Source of the DNA: Plutella xylostella
Lineage: Eukaryota > Arthropoda > Insecta > Lepidoptera > Plutellidae
Assembly (NCBI RefSeq): GCF_932276165.1
Contig: NC_064002.1
Location: forward strand, 4,092,001-4,156,000
Direction of reading: 5' to 3'
Length of the DNA: 64,000 nucleotides
The notes under the pieces are model-generated. The model made no database searches. It was not told where the DNA came from and was given only the letters and a program-made list of their open reading frames with translations. Positions 12,001 to 22,440 of this stretch are shown here, in pieces. Each line of letters opens with the position of its first letter. The first letter of the stretch is position 1. Position numbers and translations under genes: made by a program.

Positions 12001-15000
12001 TAGAATTCCCAGTGAAAGCAATGACATTGATAAACGGATGTCGGTAAGTGAATGTGGACTTAAGAAATGCCTAAGCGGCCCAAAACTAACCTCGGTCAAG
12101 TCTGTCGTGAAGATTGCTGATATGAGACGTGGCCGTATAAAAAAGACACTTGTCTATTGGAAATTCGGTAGGCGGTTTACCGGAATGTGTGTTACATTGA
12201 TAAGCGCCCCTTGCGGTAACGTTTGGAACTAATAAAACGCATAGAAATCCCGGTGAACAGCCGCGTATCACATTACCTATCGACAATGTCTCACTATAAA
12301 TAATCTAATCCTTTATCTGATCCATCCGAATATTCTAACTATGTTTAAATAAAATTCATATCTTTCAGAATACATGAACCACGGTGTTTCCTACTACAAC
12401 ACGTTTGTTGGATTCGATCGAGACCGACAGCCTTCTCCTGGTATTCATAGGGTAAGCATATCTTCCTTCGTTTTATCCAGTTGAATATGGTTCATTATAT
12501 ATTCTCAATTAGAACCTGAAAATCTAATTAGATCACTATAAATTACAGTAGAGTCGCAAAATTCACCAGTGTCTGTTAAAAACTAACCCCCAACATCCCA
12601 TACATTAAACACCACTAGAATTCGCAAATGGATTACACGAATTCGCAAAACTCACCATTGGCTGTTCAAAACTAATACCTAAACCAACTACAACACATTT
12701 AAATAAGCTCGACATTCCAGACGTCGTCACTAGGAACTCAACAGTGGTTGTACAAAACTAGCCCGTACACTACACTACACTGTATCTAGATTTATAATTC
12801 TATGCTCTTGGTTTTCCATGCTTCATAAATAAATATATAAACACCCACACTATCACTACAATAAGCTTCACATTCCAGACATCATCGCTAGGCCACGGGC
12901 CAGCGCCGCCGCCTCGCGTAGAAGAGCCCGCTCTATACAGCCCGGTGCGGTCCCACGCAACCAACCAGCCGCCGCCCGAGCAGGATATAGAGATCTTCGC
13001 CAAGGATAATCTTAACTTCAATAAGGGCATCTTTAGGAAGAAGGTGGGTTCTCTATAATTTGTCCGAATATTTATGATAGCCGGCTCTATACAGTGCGGT
13101 GCGGTCCCACGCCGCCAACCAGCCGCCGCCCGAGCAGGATATAGAGATCTTCGCCAAGGATAATCTTAACTTCAATAAGGGCATCTTTAGGAAGAAGGTG
13201 GGTTCTCTATAATTTGTCCGAATATTTATGATAGCCGGCTCTATACAGTGCGGTGCGGTCCCACGCCGCCAACCAGCCGCCGCCCGAGCAGGATATAGAG
13301 ATCTTCGCCAAGGATAATCTGAACTTCAATAAGGGCATCTTTAGGAAGAAGGTGGGTTCTGGGATTGTATTTGTGGCTTTTTTTGTAGTTATGATTTATG
13401 ATCTATTGGCATTTGAGTCATTTCAGTAGATCTGTCGATCTATTGTAAACTTTTCCTGATTTCAATAAGTACTCTTTATAAACTTGACAGGAGCTGACAC
13501 ATCTTGCGACTATTATTGGTTTATCCGCAGTTATATTGAAAGCGCTCATAATAAGCAAAGACTCAGTGTTGTCGACCCGCATTACTCATCACATTTGAAG
13601 ACCTCGTTTTAACTAATCAACCCTTCACCAGGCATCAGTCCGCGACATGCTCTCCTGGACATCATCATCGATCAGCGCGCCGATGGTGGGCGCGGACTGG
13701 GACAAGCAACACAAGAAGGACGCCACCAACCTGTTCAGACTCGTCCAGATCTACATGGGCGATAGGAAGGCACGGCCAGGCATGACGCTCAACTCTGTCG
13801 CCCAGGATATACTGCACGCTACGTATTCTAACGAGAAGTAAGTTAAAAGTCGCCCATTTGATGGTTTGTATCTCAGGTAGTGACTTATACCAACTCCGAC
13901 ACTTCGTTTTTCATAAGGTAGAGAGACCAAGCAAATTTTCTGCAGATGAGATATTGCGCAGTGGTTGCACTGACTAAAGCTTTTGGAGTACTTAATACTT
14001 TTAATGTTGCAATGTTTTAAACAAATACTAATAAACAAATACTAAAGCGCTGAAACAAAAGAATATCGACTCGGTACTGCATCTACTTATACACAAATAA
14101 CAAAAAATCCCCATGCAAGATTCTCAGACTCTATTCTCTATCCACTAATTCACGATAGATAATAAAAAATCCTCATTGCAGACTGAGAGACGAGCTTTAC
14201 GTGCAGCTCTGCAGGCAGACCACAGAGAACCCGCTCCGGGACTCCTTACTCCGAGGGTGGGAGTTGTTGTGTGTTTGCCTGGCGTTTGTGCCGCCGTCGC
14301 CCGCCTTCCAGCCGGCGCTTACTAACTATGTGAATAGGCATCGCGACCCGGCTTTCGCGGATTCTTTTCCGGAGGTTTGTACGACAGTTTTGTTATAAGG
14401 GTTTCAGTATGGAGGCGCATATTATGTGAAAGAAACTATACAGTACACGCCAATGCTGTGCTATTCTATGTGAAGAATGCTGTGTGTGTGCCTGGCGTTT
14501 GTGCCGCCGTCGCCCGCTTTCCAGCCGGCGCTTACTAACTACGTGAACCGGAATCGCGACCCGGCTTTTGCGGATTCTTTTCCGGAGGTCAGTACTTTAT
14601 TATAAGGGTTTACCTTTGATTTTTAGAACCTACCTCCTTATAATAATCCTTTCAAACGGAAGTTATGATTTTTTTTCAACTGGCGGCGCTAGTTTGGTTT
14701 ATAATTAACGCGTCAGTAAATTAAATAAAGTAAAGCATAACACCTCTCTGGTGGATAAGCGCCCTGTGCAATTTTGGGAAGTTGGTATTCATTATGTAAC
14801 ACTTTGTTTTCAGGTAGGAAAATGGCCGATTCATGTGCAAGTGTCCCACTACGCCGGCGTGGCGTGCAAGAGGTTAGAACGAATAGGTTTCGGGGGCAAG
14901 AAGCAGCCGAGAAAACCTTCCACTGAAGATATTGATCAAGCTAGAGTAAGTATTGCAATATTCTATTTGACCTTTGATTACGTATACCATTTTCCAAAAC

Positions 15001-18000
15001 CAATGAATGGACAACATTTCAAAAAACTAAAGCTGCTATAAATCGAAAACCATTTCGAGATTTAGCTCTAAAGACCACAAAAAAAATGTTTTTGTATTTT
15101 TTGGATGTATCATTTTCGAGAAATTCATGAAATAGTAAAAAAGTGCTGATGACGTCATGCATCAGGTGCGATGCATTTTGATGATCAAAGCCTATAGATT
15201 TAAAAACAAAGTAACTGTCGCTTTCATTTTTGATTGACGTTGACGTTTTATCGTGACGTTGTTGTTTATTTGGGTCATTTTCATAAATTCTGTTCTGACA
15301 CTTTCTGACTATTTTTTTTTATTTATCATATGAAATGGTTAGTACGTATTAAAAGATGACCTCTATATAATATGTCCCAGAGCATGCCACCGCCTACACA
15401 GCTGAAAAAAAGCTTCTGAAAAATGCTTCTGCTTATTTTTTTACATGATAAAGTACTTGGTATCATCAAAAATATCAATGTCATTTGAAAATGACCCATT
15501 TGTTGGTTGGCATGTAAACAAAGTTTAAACGTCACTTGTCAGTGTCATTTATGTTTTTTTTCGAGACTATGGCAAGAGACAAAAATAAAAATTGAGCCAA
15601 ATATGTGACGTCACTTCCGGTTTTAAAATAATTAACTTTAAAGTTAAAAATTTCATGAAAAAATTGATGTATATACAAAATAAAAAAATACGGGTCCTCT
15701 AATTTTTAATAACCTTTCCGAATAGCTAATAAAAATATAGGGTAAAGAAAATGAAATGTTGTCCATTGGGGGACGTTTTCATGACGTTTTGAGTTTGGCA
15801 GTTTTAGAGATGTCCGAGAGTAAAATTCCATCGACTTGTACCTATCGATATTTGTACGGGTCAATTTATATGTGTCAGATTAAACACCGACATTGATGAT
15901 CAGTTCATCTTGCAAACAATCTATCCGAGCCAAATAGTCACAGTCTTGTAATATAATTCTTTTTGTTCTATCAACCAAACTCAAATGAATTACAAACTCA
16001 CGACATTCCGAGTTTAAAACACCCTTTCTCGGCATTTTGACAAAAATAACAAACAAAATGACAAAAAACAGACCGAAATTTTCCAACAACAATAGGATAA
16101 TAAAACCATAAATTAAACTTTACTCAAATTATACGAAGGATATCTATGAACTACATGAAGGTAGATTATTAATAAAATATATTAAAATTGTTATTATTCT
16201 GAGAGGCAGCATGAGAGAGATATGCACTCTGATTAAAAACATCATAGTTTGTTTTAAAGCTGTTGATGAGAAAGTAAGTAAGAAATACTATATACCTACT
16301 TACTATAATACAATGTAAAATATTCTAATATTTTATCGATTTCAGAACGTCGACTTTGATGTGTCCCGTCTCTAGTACGTTCCATTTTACCAAAGTGTGT
16401 ACTCAAGAAATATATATTATCTGTGGTCGTTGCCAATAAAATGACAGATTTTGCAATAGTATTTATGCGTTAAATGGAAAATTTTAAAGTGTCACCCATA
16501 TCATTGGTTCTGGAAAATGTAAAGCATATTTTTCAACATTCCGATATAGGTTATAGCAATCAATTATTCCCTTCATATCCATCGGCCCTAATTTACAAAA
16601 ATGATCATTCAAATTGCCGTCAAAGATTTTTTTTAACGAATATCCCAATTACAGATCCAAATATTCCGTCAATCGATGTTCGGCAACACTCTAACGGAAG
16701 TGATGGCGTTGCAAAAGGACCGGTTCCCGAATCGCCAGCTCCCGTGGGTCCAAGTGGCTCTGTCCCAACAGGTCCTCGCCCTCAACGGGAGGGAGACTGA
16801 AGGCATATTCAGGGTTTCAGCCGACATGGACGAGGTCAACGCGCTCAAGTCGAAAATTGATAACTGGGAGCTGCCCGATGCTTCTACGTTGACTGGTGAG
16901 TGCAGTAAATCTTATCTTATGTACGTAGAAGTGTCTGTTCTGTATATTTTTAAACTTGTGACACTGGAAGAATTAACTCTCATTCGCACTATCAGTGCAC
17001 CGACACATATGAGATCTAACGCCACCGTCTTGTAAGCAACGCAATAATAGCCTCAATTCTTCTGAAAGTTTTCTAGCACTCTATCTTCATCAATTTATTT
17101 ATTTATTTAAATAAGGAACACCATCAGTTAATGTAATTACTTTTTTTTCAGACGCGCACGCGCCAGCCAGCCTACTGAAGCTGTGGTACCGCGAGCTCTA
17201 CGCGCCACTCATACCGGATGCGTTATACGCGTCGTGCGTCGCCGCCGGACACGACTTCGCCGTGTGCGAGTCACTGCTGGCCAGCATGCCGCACATCAAT
17301 AGACTGGTATGTGAATTTGTGACTGCACTTTTTACACTCGTATCTTTTTTGGACAATTTTGTGACTGCACATTTTACACTCGTATTTTATTTGTTAGAAT
17401 TTAAAAATGTTTCTGTCATTGAGTATAAACCCTAATAAAATCAAAATCAGCACAGCGCGATGGATGTCAGATATGTCGGAAATGAAAGTCGAGAATTGTT
17501 ATAGCGGGCGTGTCCGGATCCCTGCATTTGTAACTGCACGTTTTACACTTCTATCTGAATACACACACACACACACTCACGCCTTGTACTAATGTACTCC
17601 CTTGCGGGGTAGGCAGAGGTGCATTGCTGCACCCACTTTTCGCCAGAGTGTTATGTTAGTCCCAATGTAATAAGGGGCGGGCCTATTGCCATTTGCCATT
17701 GCCACTTCTATCTGAACACTAATAGCAAAATTATAGTAATGATACATATACAAGGTGAAAAAACTATATTCACAGTACAGGATGTATGAGATGCAAGTCT
17801 TGATCCTATTTGTAGAGCCAAAGATGTAACAGACGGTACAATGAAGTCATGCCATTTCACAAATACCTTCGCTTATCAGCACTGTTTGTTTTCATGCACA
17901 CTTCTTGTTTCAGGTTCTCACGTACCTGATTAGTTTCCTGCAAAAGTTCAACGTCCCGGAAGTGGTAAGTCAGACCAAAATGGACTCGGCCAATCTCGCG

Positions 18001-18138
18001 ATGGTGTTCGCGCCAAACTGTCTGCGGTGTACTTCAAACGACCCCCGCGTCATTCTGGAAAATGCGCGAAAAGAGATGACCTTCCTCAAATGTCTCATCA
18101 CAAACCTGGACACCTCGCACGTCCAAGACCTTCTGTGA
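89..18138 (+). CDS. ARHGAP39/Vilse-type Rho GTPase-activating protein (3' 19 exons)
   Basis: Exons: 89-234, 547-670, 1644-1761, 2066-2175, 2667-2765, 3079-3209, 3543-3704, 4505-4653, 5168-5284, 9835-9990, 11578-11781, 12369-12451, 12879-13043, 13632-13837, 14182-14374, 14814-14945, 16655-16895, 17152-17306, 17914-18138. Every junction has GT/AG ends and keeps frame, giving 971 codons and a TGA stop. The first ~590 residues are Ser/Arg/acidic low complexity, then MyTH4, then RhoGAP at the C-terminus. That order is typical of ARHGAP39 (Drosophila RhoGAP93B, vilse/CrossGAP), which in flies acts on Rac downstream of Robo in axon and tracheal guidance. The N-terminal WW domains of the family must lie left of base 1. 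Oddity: exons at 4505, 9835, 12879 and 14182 each have partial tandem copies in the following intron. Family assignment is firm; the orthologue is inferred. Confidence 0.88.
3992..4294. mobile_element. 303-bp MITE, TTA target duplication (PIF/Harbinger-like)
   Basis: Terminal inverted repeat GGGGCCGTCCATTAATCACG at the left and its reverse complement at 4275-4294, flanked by TTA at 3989-3991 and 4295-4297. The interior is rich in C-runs and T-runs and has no ORF. The 3-bp TTA duplication and G-rich ends fit non-autonomous PIF/Harbinger elements. Confidence 0.85.
4755..4834 (+). repeat. Degenerate tandem copy of the 3' end of exon 4505-4653
   Basis: Bases 4602-4683 (last ~50 bp of the exon, its donor and ~30 bp of intron) recur at 4755-4834, offset 150 bp. 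The copy keeps the gctgccg/gtatga donor but carries several substitutions, one of which makes an in-frame TAG in the CGACAGGCC stretch. It cannot be translated as a replacement exon. Confidence 0.85.
4924..5120. mobile_element. 197-bp MITE with long inverted repeats, TTA target duplication
   Basis: The ends GGCCCGGGTCTCCTATTTAC and the reverse complement at 5101-5120 begin near-perfect inverted arms that continue through a repeated tacgg/ccgta-containing section. Flanking TTA is at 4921-4923 and 5121-5123. No coding capacity. It lies in the intron between exons 4505-4653 and 5168-5284, close to the downstream acceptor. Confidence 0.88.
6837..7099. mobile_element. MITE-like element with ACAGG..TTGCAAAAAGGGTAT ends
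   Basis: The left end tatacaggatgttgcaaaaa is mirrored by ttttttcaataccttgtata at the right. Similar half-copies occur at 9243-9316, 29360-29490 and 60953-60985, so it is a dispersed family. TA at both outer edges suggests TA target duplication as in Tc1/mariner-type elements. No ORF. Confidence 0.5.
7480..8180 (+). pseudogene. Decayed non-LTR retrotransposon reverse transcriptase fragment
   Basis: Plus-strand frames contain VTAFNSIP (around 7570) and, after a frameshift, a stretch resembling SCGVPQ..VLGPLLWNLAYNAVL (7727-7795). These match conserved blocks of jockey/R1-type LINE reverse transcriptases. A stop replaces the residues after GVPQ and at least two frameshifts break the frame. The part from 7870 to 8180 is open for 93 codons but not recognised. 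It sits inside the long intron 5285-9834. Confidence 0.55.
9882..11221 (+). repeat. 139-bp tandem array of exon 3' end plus donor (4 copies, interrupted)
   Basis: Unit = last 109 bp of exon 9835-9990 plus first 30 bp of the intron. Copies: 9882-10020 (true exon), 10021 onward (interrupted by a 776-bp insertion, resuming at 10917), 10947-11085, and 11086 to about 11221 where the unit breaks off. The donor gtgagtgag recurs at 9991, 10917, 11056 and 11195, spaced 139 bp. Copies look essentially identical, so the array is young. 139 is not a multiple of three, and no copy has a usable in-frame acceptor. Confidence 0.93.
10135..10910. mobile_element. 776-bp GC-rich insertion with 11-bp target duplication, type unknown
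   Basis: The block splits copy 2 of the 139-bp array. Its flanks repeat tgtccagtgag at 10124-10134 and 10911-10921, a target-site duplication. It is GC-rich, unlike neighbouring intron. It holds three diverged ~30-bp repeats at 10451, 10571 and 10681 (core ctccgg followed by a gga-containing stretch). Near its right end are two perfect hairpins: GTCAGAC/GTCTGAC around tgcc (10806-10823) and a 12-bp stem at 10830-10841/10868-10879, followed by a 7-A run. No protein domain is recognisable in any frame. A non-autonomous retroelement with a structured 3' end is a reasonable guess. Confidence 0.6.
11898..12255. repeat. Pair of ~117-bp direct repeats in an intron
   Basis: 11898-12014 and 12139-12255 are about 85-90% alike by eye, both running from aaaaaagNcacttgtctattgg to cgcatagaa and ccNgtga. 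They sit in the intron between exons 11578-11781 and 12369-12451. No coding potential or known family recognised. Confidence 0.75.
12927..13351 (+). repeat. 154-bp tandem triplication of exon 3' end plus donor
   Basis: The last ~117 bp of exon 12879-13043 plus ~37 bp of intron are present three times, with donors gtgggt at 13044, 13198 and 13352 (exact 154-bp period). Copies 2 and 3 differ from the exon at a few bases, for example agtgcggtg in place of agcccggtg. Reading through the spacer meets a TAA. The exon part of each copy is open in the original frame after a weak AG at 13079-13080, so an in-frame 39-codon cassette is formally possible but its acceptor lacks a pyrimidine tract. Confidence 0.93.
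14482..14613 (+). repeat. Tandem copy of the 3' half of exon 14182-14374
   Basis: The last ~106 bp of the exon recur at 14482-14587, offset 213 bp, followed by a diverged copy of the early intron (ttataagggttt). The copied exon part is open in the original frame and its donor (gtcagt) is closer to consensus than the original (gtttgt). Reading through the spacer from the original exon meets a TAA, and no clear acceptor precedes the copy. Confidence 0.88.
15008..15765. repeat. Fold-back repeat, ~760 bp
   Basis: tggacaacatttca (15008-15021) is matched by its reverse complement at 15752-15765, and the adjoining arms also pair imperfectly (for example the tttcatgaaa motifs near 15125 and 15652). 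It lies in the intron 14946-16654. No ORF or clear target duplication, so the superfamily is unknown. Confidence 0.5.
16655..18138 (+). other. RhoGAP domain-coding exons
   Basis: The last three exons encode the catalytic RhoGAP domain. The arginine finger is the Arg of EGIFRVS in exon 16655-16895, followed by LLKLWYRELYAPLIP in exon 17152-17306 and by the helix MDSANLAMVFAPNCLR in exon 17914-18138. Arg finger, the Lys/Arg of the KLWYREL helix and the Asn of the FAPN motif are all present, so the domain looks catalytically competent. The protein ends about 30 residues after the domain, as expected for a C-terminal GAP. Confidence 0.9.
17560..17702 (-). mobile_element. 5'-truncated tRNA-type SINE
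   Basis: Shares the cgccttgtactNNtgtactcccttgcggggtagg block and downstream ~100 bp with the SINE at 26801-27050 but lacks the tRNA-like head. The tail is (AC)n on this strand. A perfect 14-bp duplication, CACTTCTATCTGAA, flanks it at 17546-17559 and 17703-17716, marking an LTR-independent retroposition. Confidence 0.87.
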
Positions 18139-21100
18139 CCGATGAATCTTAACTCTCGGAATAATAATATCACCCCGGGGAGACCACTCGAGTTCTAGTC
18201 GCTCCCCGCTACGCTTTGCCACGAAAATAATGTGCCTAAAATAATTTTAGTACAATTGAACTACCTACTTAATATACCAGTCCTTGTGTTCATCTGACTA
18301 AGAAAGTATAATGGATTTGCAGTTTTTAAAATTTCTAAACTATCATTAAAATACTATTTAAATAGCTTAAAGTTTGTAGAGTGACAAAAAATTGCGAACG
18401 CCTGCTTAGTATTTTTCTAGAGGCACAGCAACTTTCGTGGTGTAATCGAAGCTAAACTTAGTGAACATCACGTCAAACTTTTTCATGTGTCTATCTAGTC
18501 TATGGTCAAACAAAAACTTTCAGCAGCCAATAACAAAGTTTTATTCATTTTGGAATAAGGTTTATTTTTTCTATAGTAAAATGATGTGCACTAAGTACTG
18601 AAAGAGTAACGTTAATTTAAGTTCCAATTTCAAAATTGACATTCTTGTAAGTATATTTCTTGTATTTTTGTACGCCAGCTATACTTACTATATCGTAGTT
18701 TTATTTGGACTTTCCAAAGATATTTAATGAGATGTGATTTTAATTATACTAGATTTGAGCTTTACAAAAGTGTATGTATGTGCAATGAGTTTGCTGACCC
18801 CCTTGTTATATTGTATGATTGAGTGTATGTTATGTTGTAATTATAAATTAAGTTCTAAGATAGAATACAATACGCACCACGAGGTGAGAAGCCGCATATT
18901 TAACCATTTTATATTTACTTTACAGTAATTGTTCTATCTGGGTACTTTAGCAACAGTGAGACCATTATTGGAAGAAAGAAACATTTATTTGACACACGCA
19001 AACAGAACAATAAAAACAGAAAAAAAAAATACAGAAGAGCAAACGAAGGTTGCTGTCCAAAGTGTCGAAACGGCACCAGCTCAGCATGTGTTGTGGACAA
19101 TAAGGCCACAGCGCTGTTTTCAGCTGGTCCTTTGCTTTCAATTATCTTAAACAAAATATACCAATTTCTTTAATGTTTAGTGAAAGCAATGTTACTAAAA
19201 CAGGCAGATTAGAGCGGCTGTTAGCAAAATTGTACTGTTTCTGTTGTCTGATGATTCATGACTTTCATTAGTTGTTTTTTTATGTTCGTGATGTTTTACT
19301 TCTCAACTCGCGGAGCGTATGCTTTAAATACGAATTAATTATGGATTTATTTTATAGTCTGATTTTCTCTAACACGTTAGTGACATATCTCGGTATTGGA
19401 TCTTTACTGTTTATAAAATAAGTTAGAACATTAAATTTCACAAGAAAAATATTATTATTTTTAAAAAAAAGTGGTATGTTCAAAAAATATATTGCATAAA
19501 ACTATTTTCCATTCAAGCTACTACACTATTTTCTTACTTTATTCGGACATGCCGTATCGTTGACATATAATGTACGGGCCTTTACATGTTAGATAGCATG
19601 AACAGACTCATTTTGATCACAATAATGTGTTATTCAATTCAACCGGAAATATTTTTATTATACTCTCGAATTGCTGAACTAATTTATAGTTTAACTACTT
19701 CTCATCACAACCATCAGTTTGTAATCTCTTTTTTTACTATTTTATTAGATATTACGTAAATATAGTTTTAATTCTGACCATTGCTATTGCATTTATTCTG
19801 TATGTATATTTGGTGCATTTCTTCAAAATACATTCTTATTTTATACCCTCTTTAGATGTTCTATGGAATATAACGCGTAATCTTGCTATCCGTTTAGTGG
19901 TTGTTTGTATATCAATAGTTTATTAATATTTACCTATATTAAACCCACAGTTACTAACAGTAGTTTTTAATTAATATTGTAAATGCAGCTTTAACTTTAA
20001 GAGATGCCTAAATATATTGATGAATACATTATAATATGCCTTAGTTGAAGCTTGAGGCATAAAATATATACTTACTTACATTATAATATAATAATTATTA
20101 TGATAATCATATTCCTGCAACTATAGTGATATGAAATATTAGTAAATAAATATAAAATTCAACTAAAGCAATAAAGAAATAGCACCATTTAAGCATGATT
20201 TATTCAAAAGCAGTTACCAGCGTATTTAAAATGATATATCAAGGAGCAGGTTTCTTGAAGCTGTTTTATTTTTGTACATAACTGTTAGGTGTTAATTTGT
20301 AGAGCGCTAATAGTATACTATATCTATATCCATTACGTCAATTCTATTTTTTTATCGCCTGGTTGTCACAAAATATAGGTATGGTGGATGTGTGTATATT
20401 TTTAATAACCTACAGTCGCTTGTGCTGTATGTTTCTCGTGTTGGACTCAAAAATATATAATGTATTTAATATAATATAGTTACGGATAAAGTAAAAGTAA
20501 TTAAAAGAGGCATTCCTATCACCATGGCTTCATTTTACCAAATACATATATTATCTGCTTGTTCAATTTCAGCATCTATGTGCCATAATAATTATATTAA
20601 TACCATTTCGTTTATCAGAATCGAAAAAATGTACCTATGAAAATGTTACTCCACAGTTTTGATGTAGATTTAGTTCGTAGTTTACGTATTTTACTAAGAT
20701 TGTGTGAACCTTGTGCTCTGGAGGTCTACGGTTAATAAATAGAAAACGCAATTTAGAGTCCAAAATATTCGCTCTCTTTATCTGAAACAAATTAAGATAC
20801 CTGCTAAGTTGAAGCACAACGCTCGGATAGTTAGCTATATTATGTAATAAATAAATAAATAAATTGATGAGCGTGCACCTGATATGGCATTGCTTACAAA
20901 ACAATGTGCTCCAATATTATATCACATTGTTAAAAATGTATAGTGCTTTTAAATACCTACCTACTGTCATCACGAATTTTATTATCCTTTGTATATAGAT
21001 ATAAATTTAGGCTTAACCTACCGCCAGCCTCGACAATATGATATAGCCCTGCGCACCCGAGTTTTAGATTCCTGACTTTTCAATACATGGTACCTAATAT

Positions 21101-22234
21101 ACAATAACCAAATATGCTACAAACGTGCCGTTCCCTTTTCTCTTGATAGCCTTGTGTGCTTGCTAGTGAGACAGGAACAGTCATAGAGTCGTACGGTGAC
21201 GAGACATTATGCCATGTTTTGAGATCATGTCAGGTCTTCTAAGAACGGGCCACCATTTTAAAGTAGGGTACAATACATTGTAAATGTCTGTTCAAGGAGA
21301 AATAAATAAATGATTATCCGCTGGATAAAACAAAATATCAAGTTGTTGTTTTATTTGCAATTCATAATAATTATAAGTTCTTTTGCCTAATTATACTGAA
21401 GTTATGACGTCATATTTATGTTATTGGAGGGTTTTATGAAGCCAAAAATAATTGATTAGAGTACCCACCTCGGTTTCTTTAATAATACCTACAGTTGACG
21501 TTAATGAAAAATATAAATTTAAAGCATAATATTTAGAGAAGTAGGTAAGTACCTACATGATGCAGAGTGCACTTGCAGGTACTTACCTACTTCTCTAAAT
21601 AAAAAATGTATATTTATAATATCTCATAATAACAAGTAACAACATTGACATTGCGTCGTAACTCGTAAATAAATTACGAGTAACTTCCCTGTGGACCCAT
21701 TAATAAACAATTTAACACTTTCACAATTAATCTATTAATTGTTCGAAGACCTTTCCATCAGATATAATTATTTACTAAGTGTCAGGTACAGTCAGTCAAA
21801 AGACTATACAAGTATACACATTTAACTATTATGCTGCCAAGTACAAGTAGCTTATCTACCACATTTACCTGTACAATAATTAATAGGTACTTACCCGAAT
21901 AATAGTGACGCAGGAGGTCATTCTCAACAATAAAATAAACAAGTCTTGCCCATGGTCGTCTTCGATAGTCCCTGGGAGAGGCTCTATAGGGATCTTTTTA
22001 CCTGTGGTATTAGCCAGCTACTTAAATAAATTGTACTTTCAGTAAAATGTCCTATACCTATGCAAAAGATACGTACGGTACAGATCCCATTCACATATCA
22101 TCGGTAACGAACCAGTAACGAACACAAGGCATAGCTAGTTTCTGTCACCAACTATCTAAGAAGAAGACGTAGGTATGAATCAAACTTTTGTAATTTATTG
22201 GCGCATAAAATACATTTCACTGCTAGTACATCGA
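18139..22234 (+). other. RhoGAP 3' UTR and intergenic spacer
   Basis: AT-rich sequence after the RhoGAP stop. Possible polyadenylation hexamers AATAAA are at 20170-20175 and in the aataaataaa run at 21300-21310; which is used cannot be told. No gene is seen. A perfect hairpin lies at 21532-21599. Confidence 0.55.
21532..21599. repeat. Perfect 23-bp inverted repeat with 22-nt loop
   Basis: The arm at 21532-21554 (starting tttagagaagtaggtaag) is exactly the reverse complement of 21577-21599. Total length 68 nt. It could be a small fold-back element, a palindromic end joining, or an RNA hairpin if transcribed. The arm contains the lepidopteran-common word gtaggtaagtacct. Confidence 0.85.
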
Positions 22235-22363
22235 CCACAGTTAGTAATGGAATTAGCAAATCAAATCCATTAGCCATTAGGGTCATTTTAAAAGCATCGA
22301 GTTACGCGAATGTATGTTCATTTTCTGGTTAACCGTCACAGTCCACGCCCTGAAAATATCACC
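22235..22363 (+). promoter_or_regulatory. Conserved upstream block of gustatory receptor 1
   Basis: The stretch from ccacagtta to CCACGCCCTGAAAATATCAC (22343-22362) matches 24601-24737 upstream of the second receptor in order and spacing, ending about 80-100 bp before each ATG. It is better conserved than other spacer sequence, so it may hold the core promoter and 5' UTR. Function is inferred from position only. Confidence 0.5.
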
Positions 22364-22440
22364 GTAAATTATAGTGGCATTCCCGTCTCCATAAGATTGG
22401 ATTCAATCCAATTCTTCACCTGAATTTCTGCGACATTAAA

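Larger units (their letters stand above)
12879..14945 (+). other. MyTH4 domain-coding exons of the RhoGAP gene
   Basis: Four exons (12879-13043, 13632-13837, 14182-14374, 14814-14945) encode the MyTH4 domain. It starts near the stretch EIFAKDNLNFNKGIFRKK and continues through LFRLVQIYMGDR, the ELYVQLCRQTTENP helix, the Leu/Cys-rich LRGWELLCVCLAF helix and WPIHVQVSHYA. MyTH4 modules bind microtubules or partner tails in kinesins and myosins. Exons 12879 and 14182 are the two that carry tandem 3'-end copies. The annotated donor of exon 14182-14374 (GAG then gtttgt) is weaker than that of its downstream copy (gtcagt). Confidence 0.85.

Noticed and set aside
11896..12286. Two similar minus-strand ORFs with a signal-peptide-like start
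   Set aside because: They arise from the two intronic direct repeats, are inside a plus-strand intron and have no supporting motif.
12927..13351. Treating the 154-bp copies as regular extra exons
   Set aside because: No convincing acceptor precedes copies 2 and 3, and the single-copy model keeps frame and domain length.
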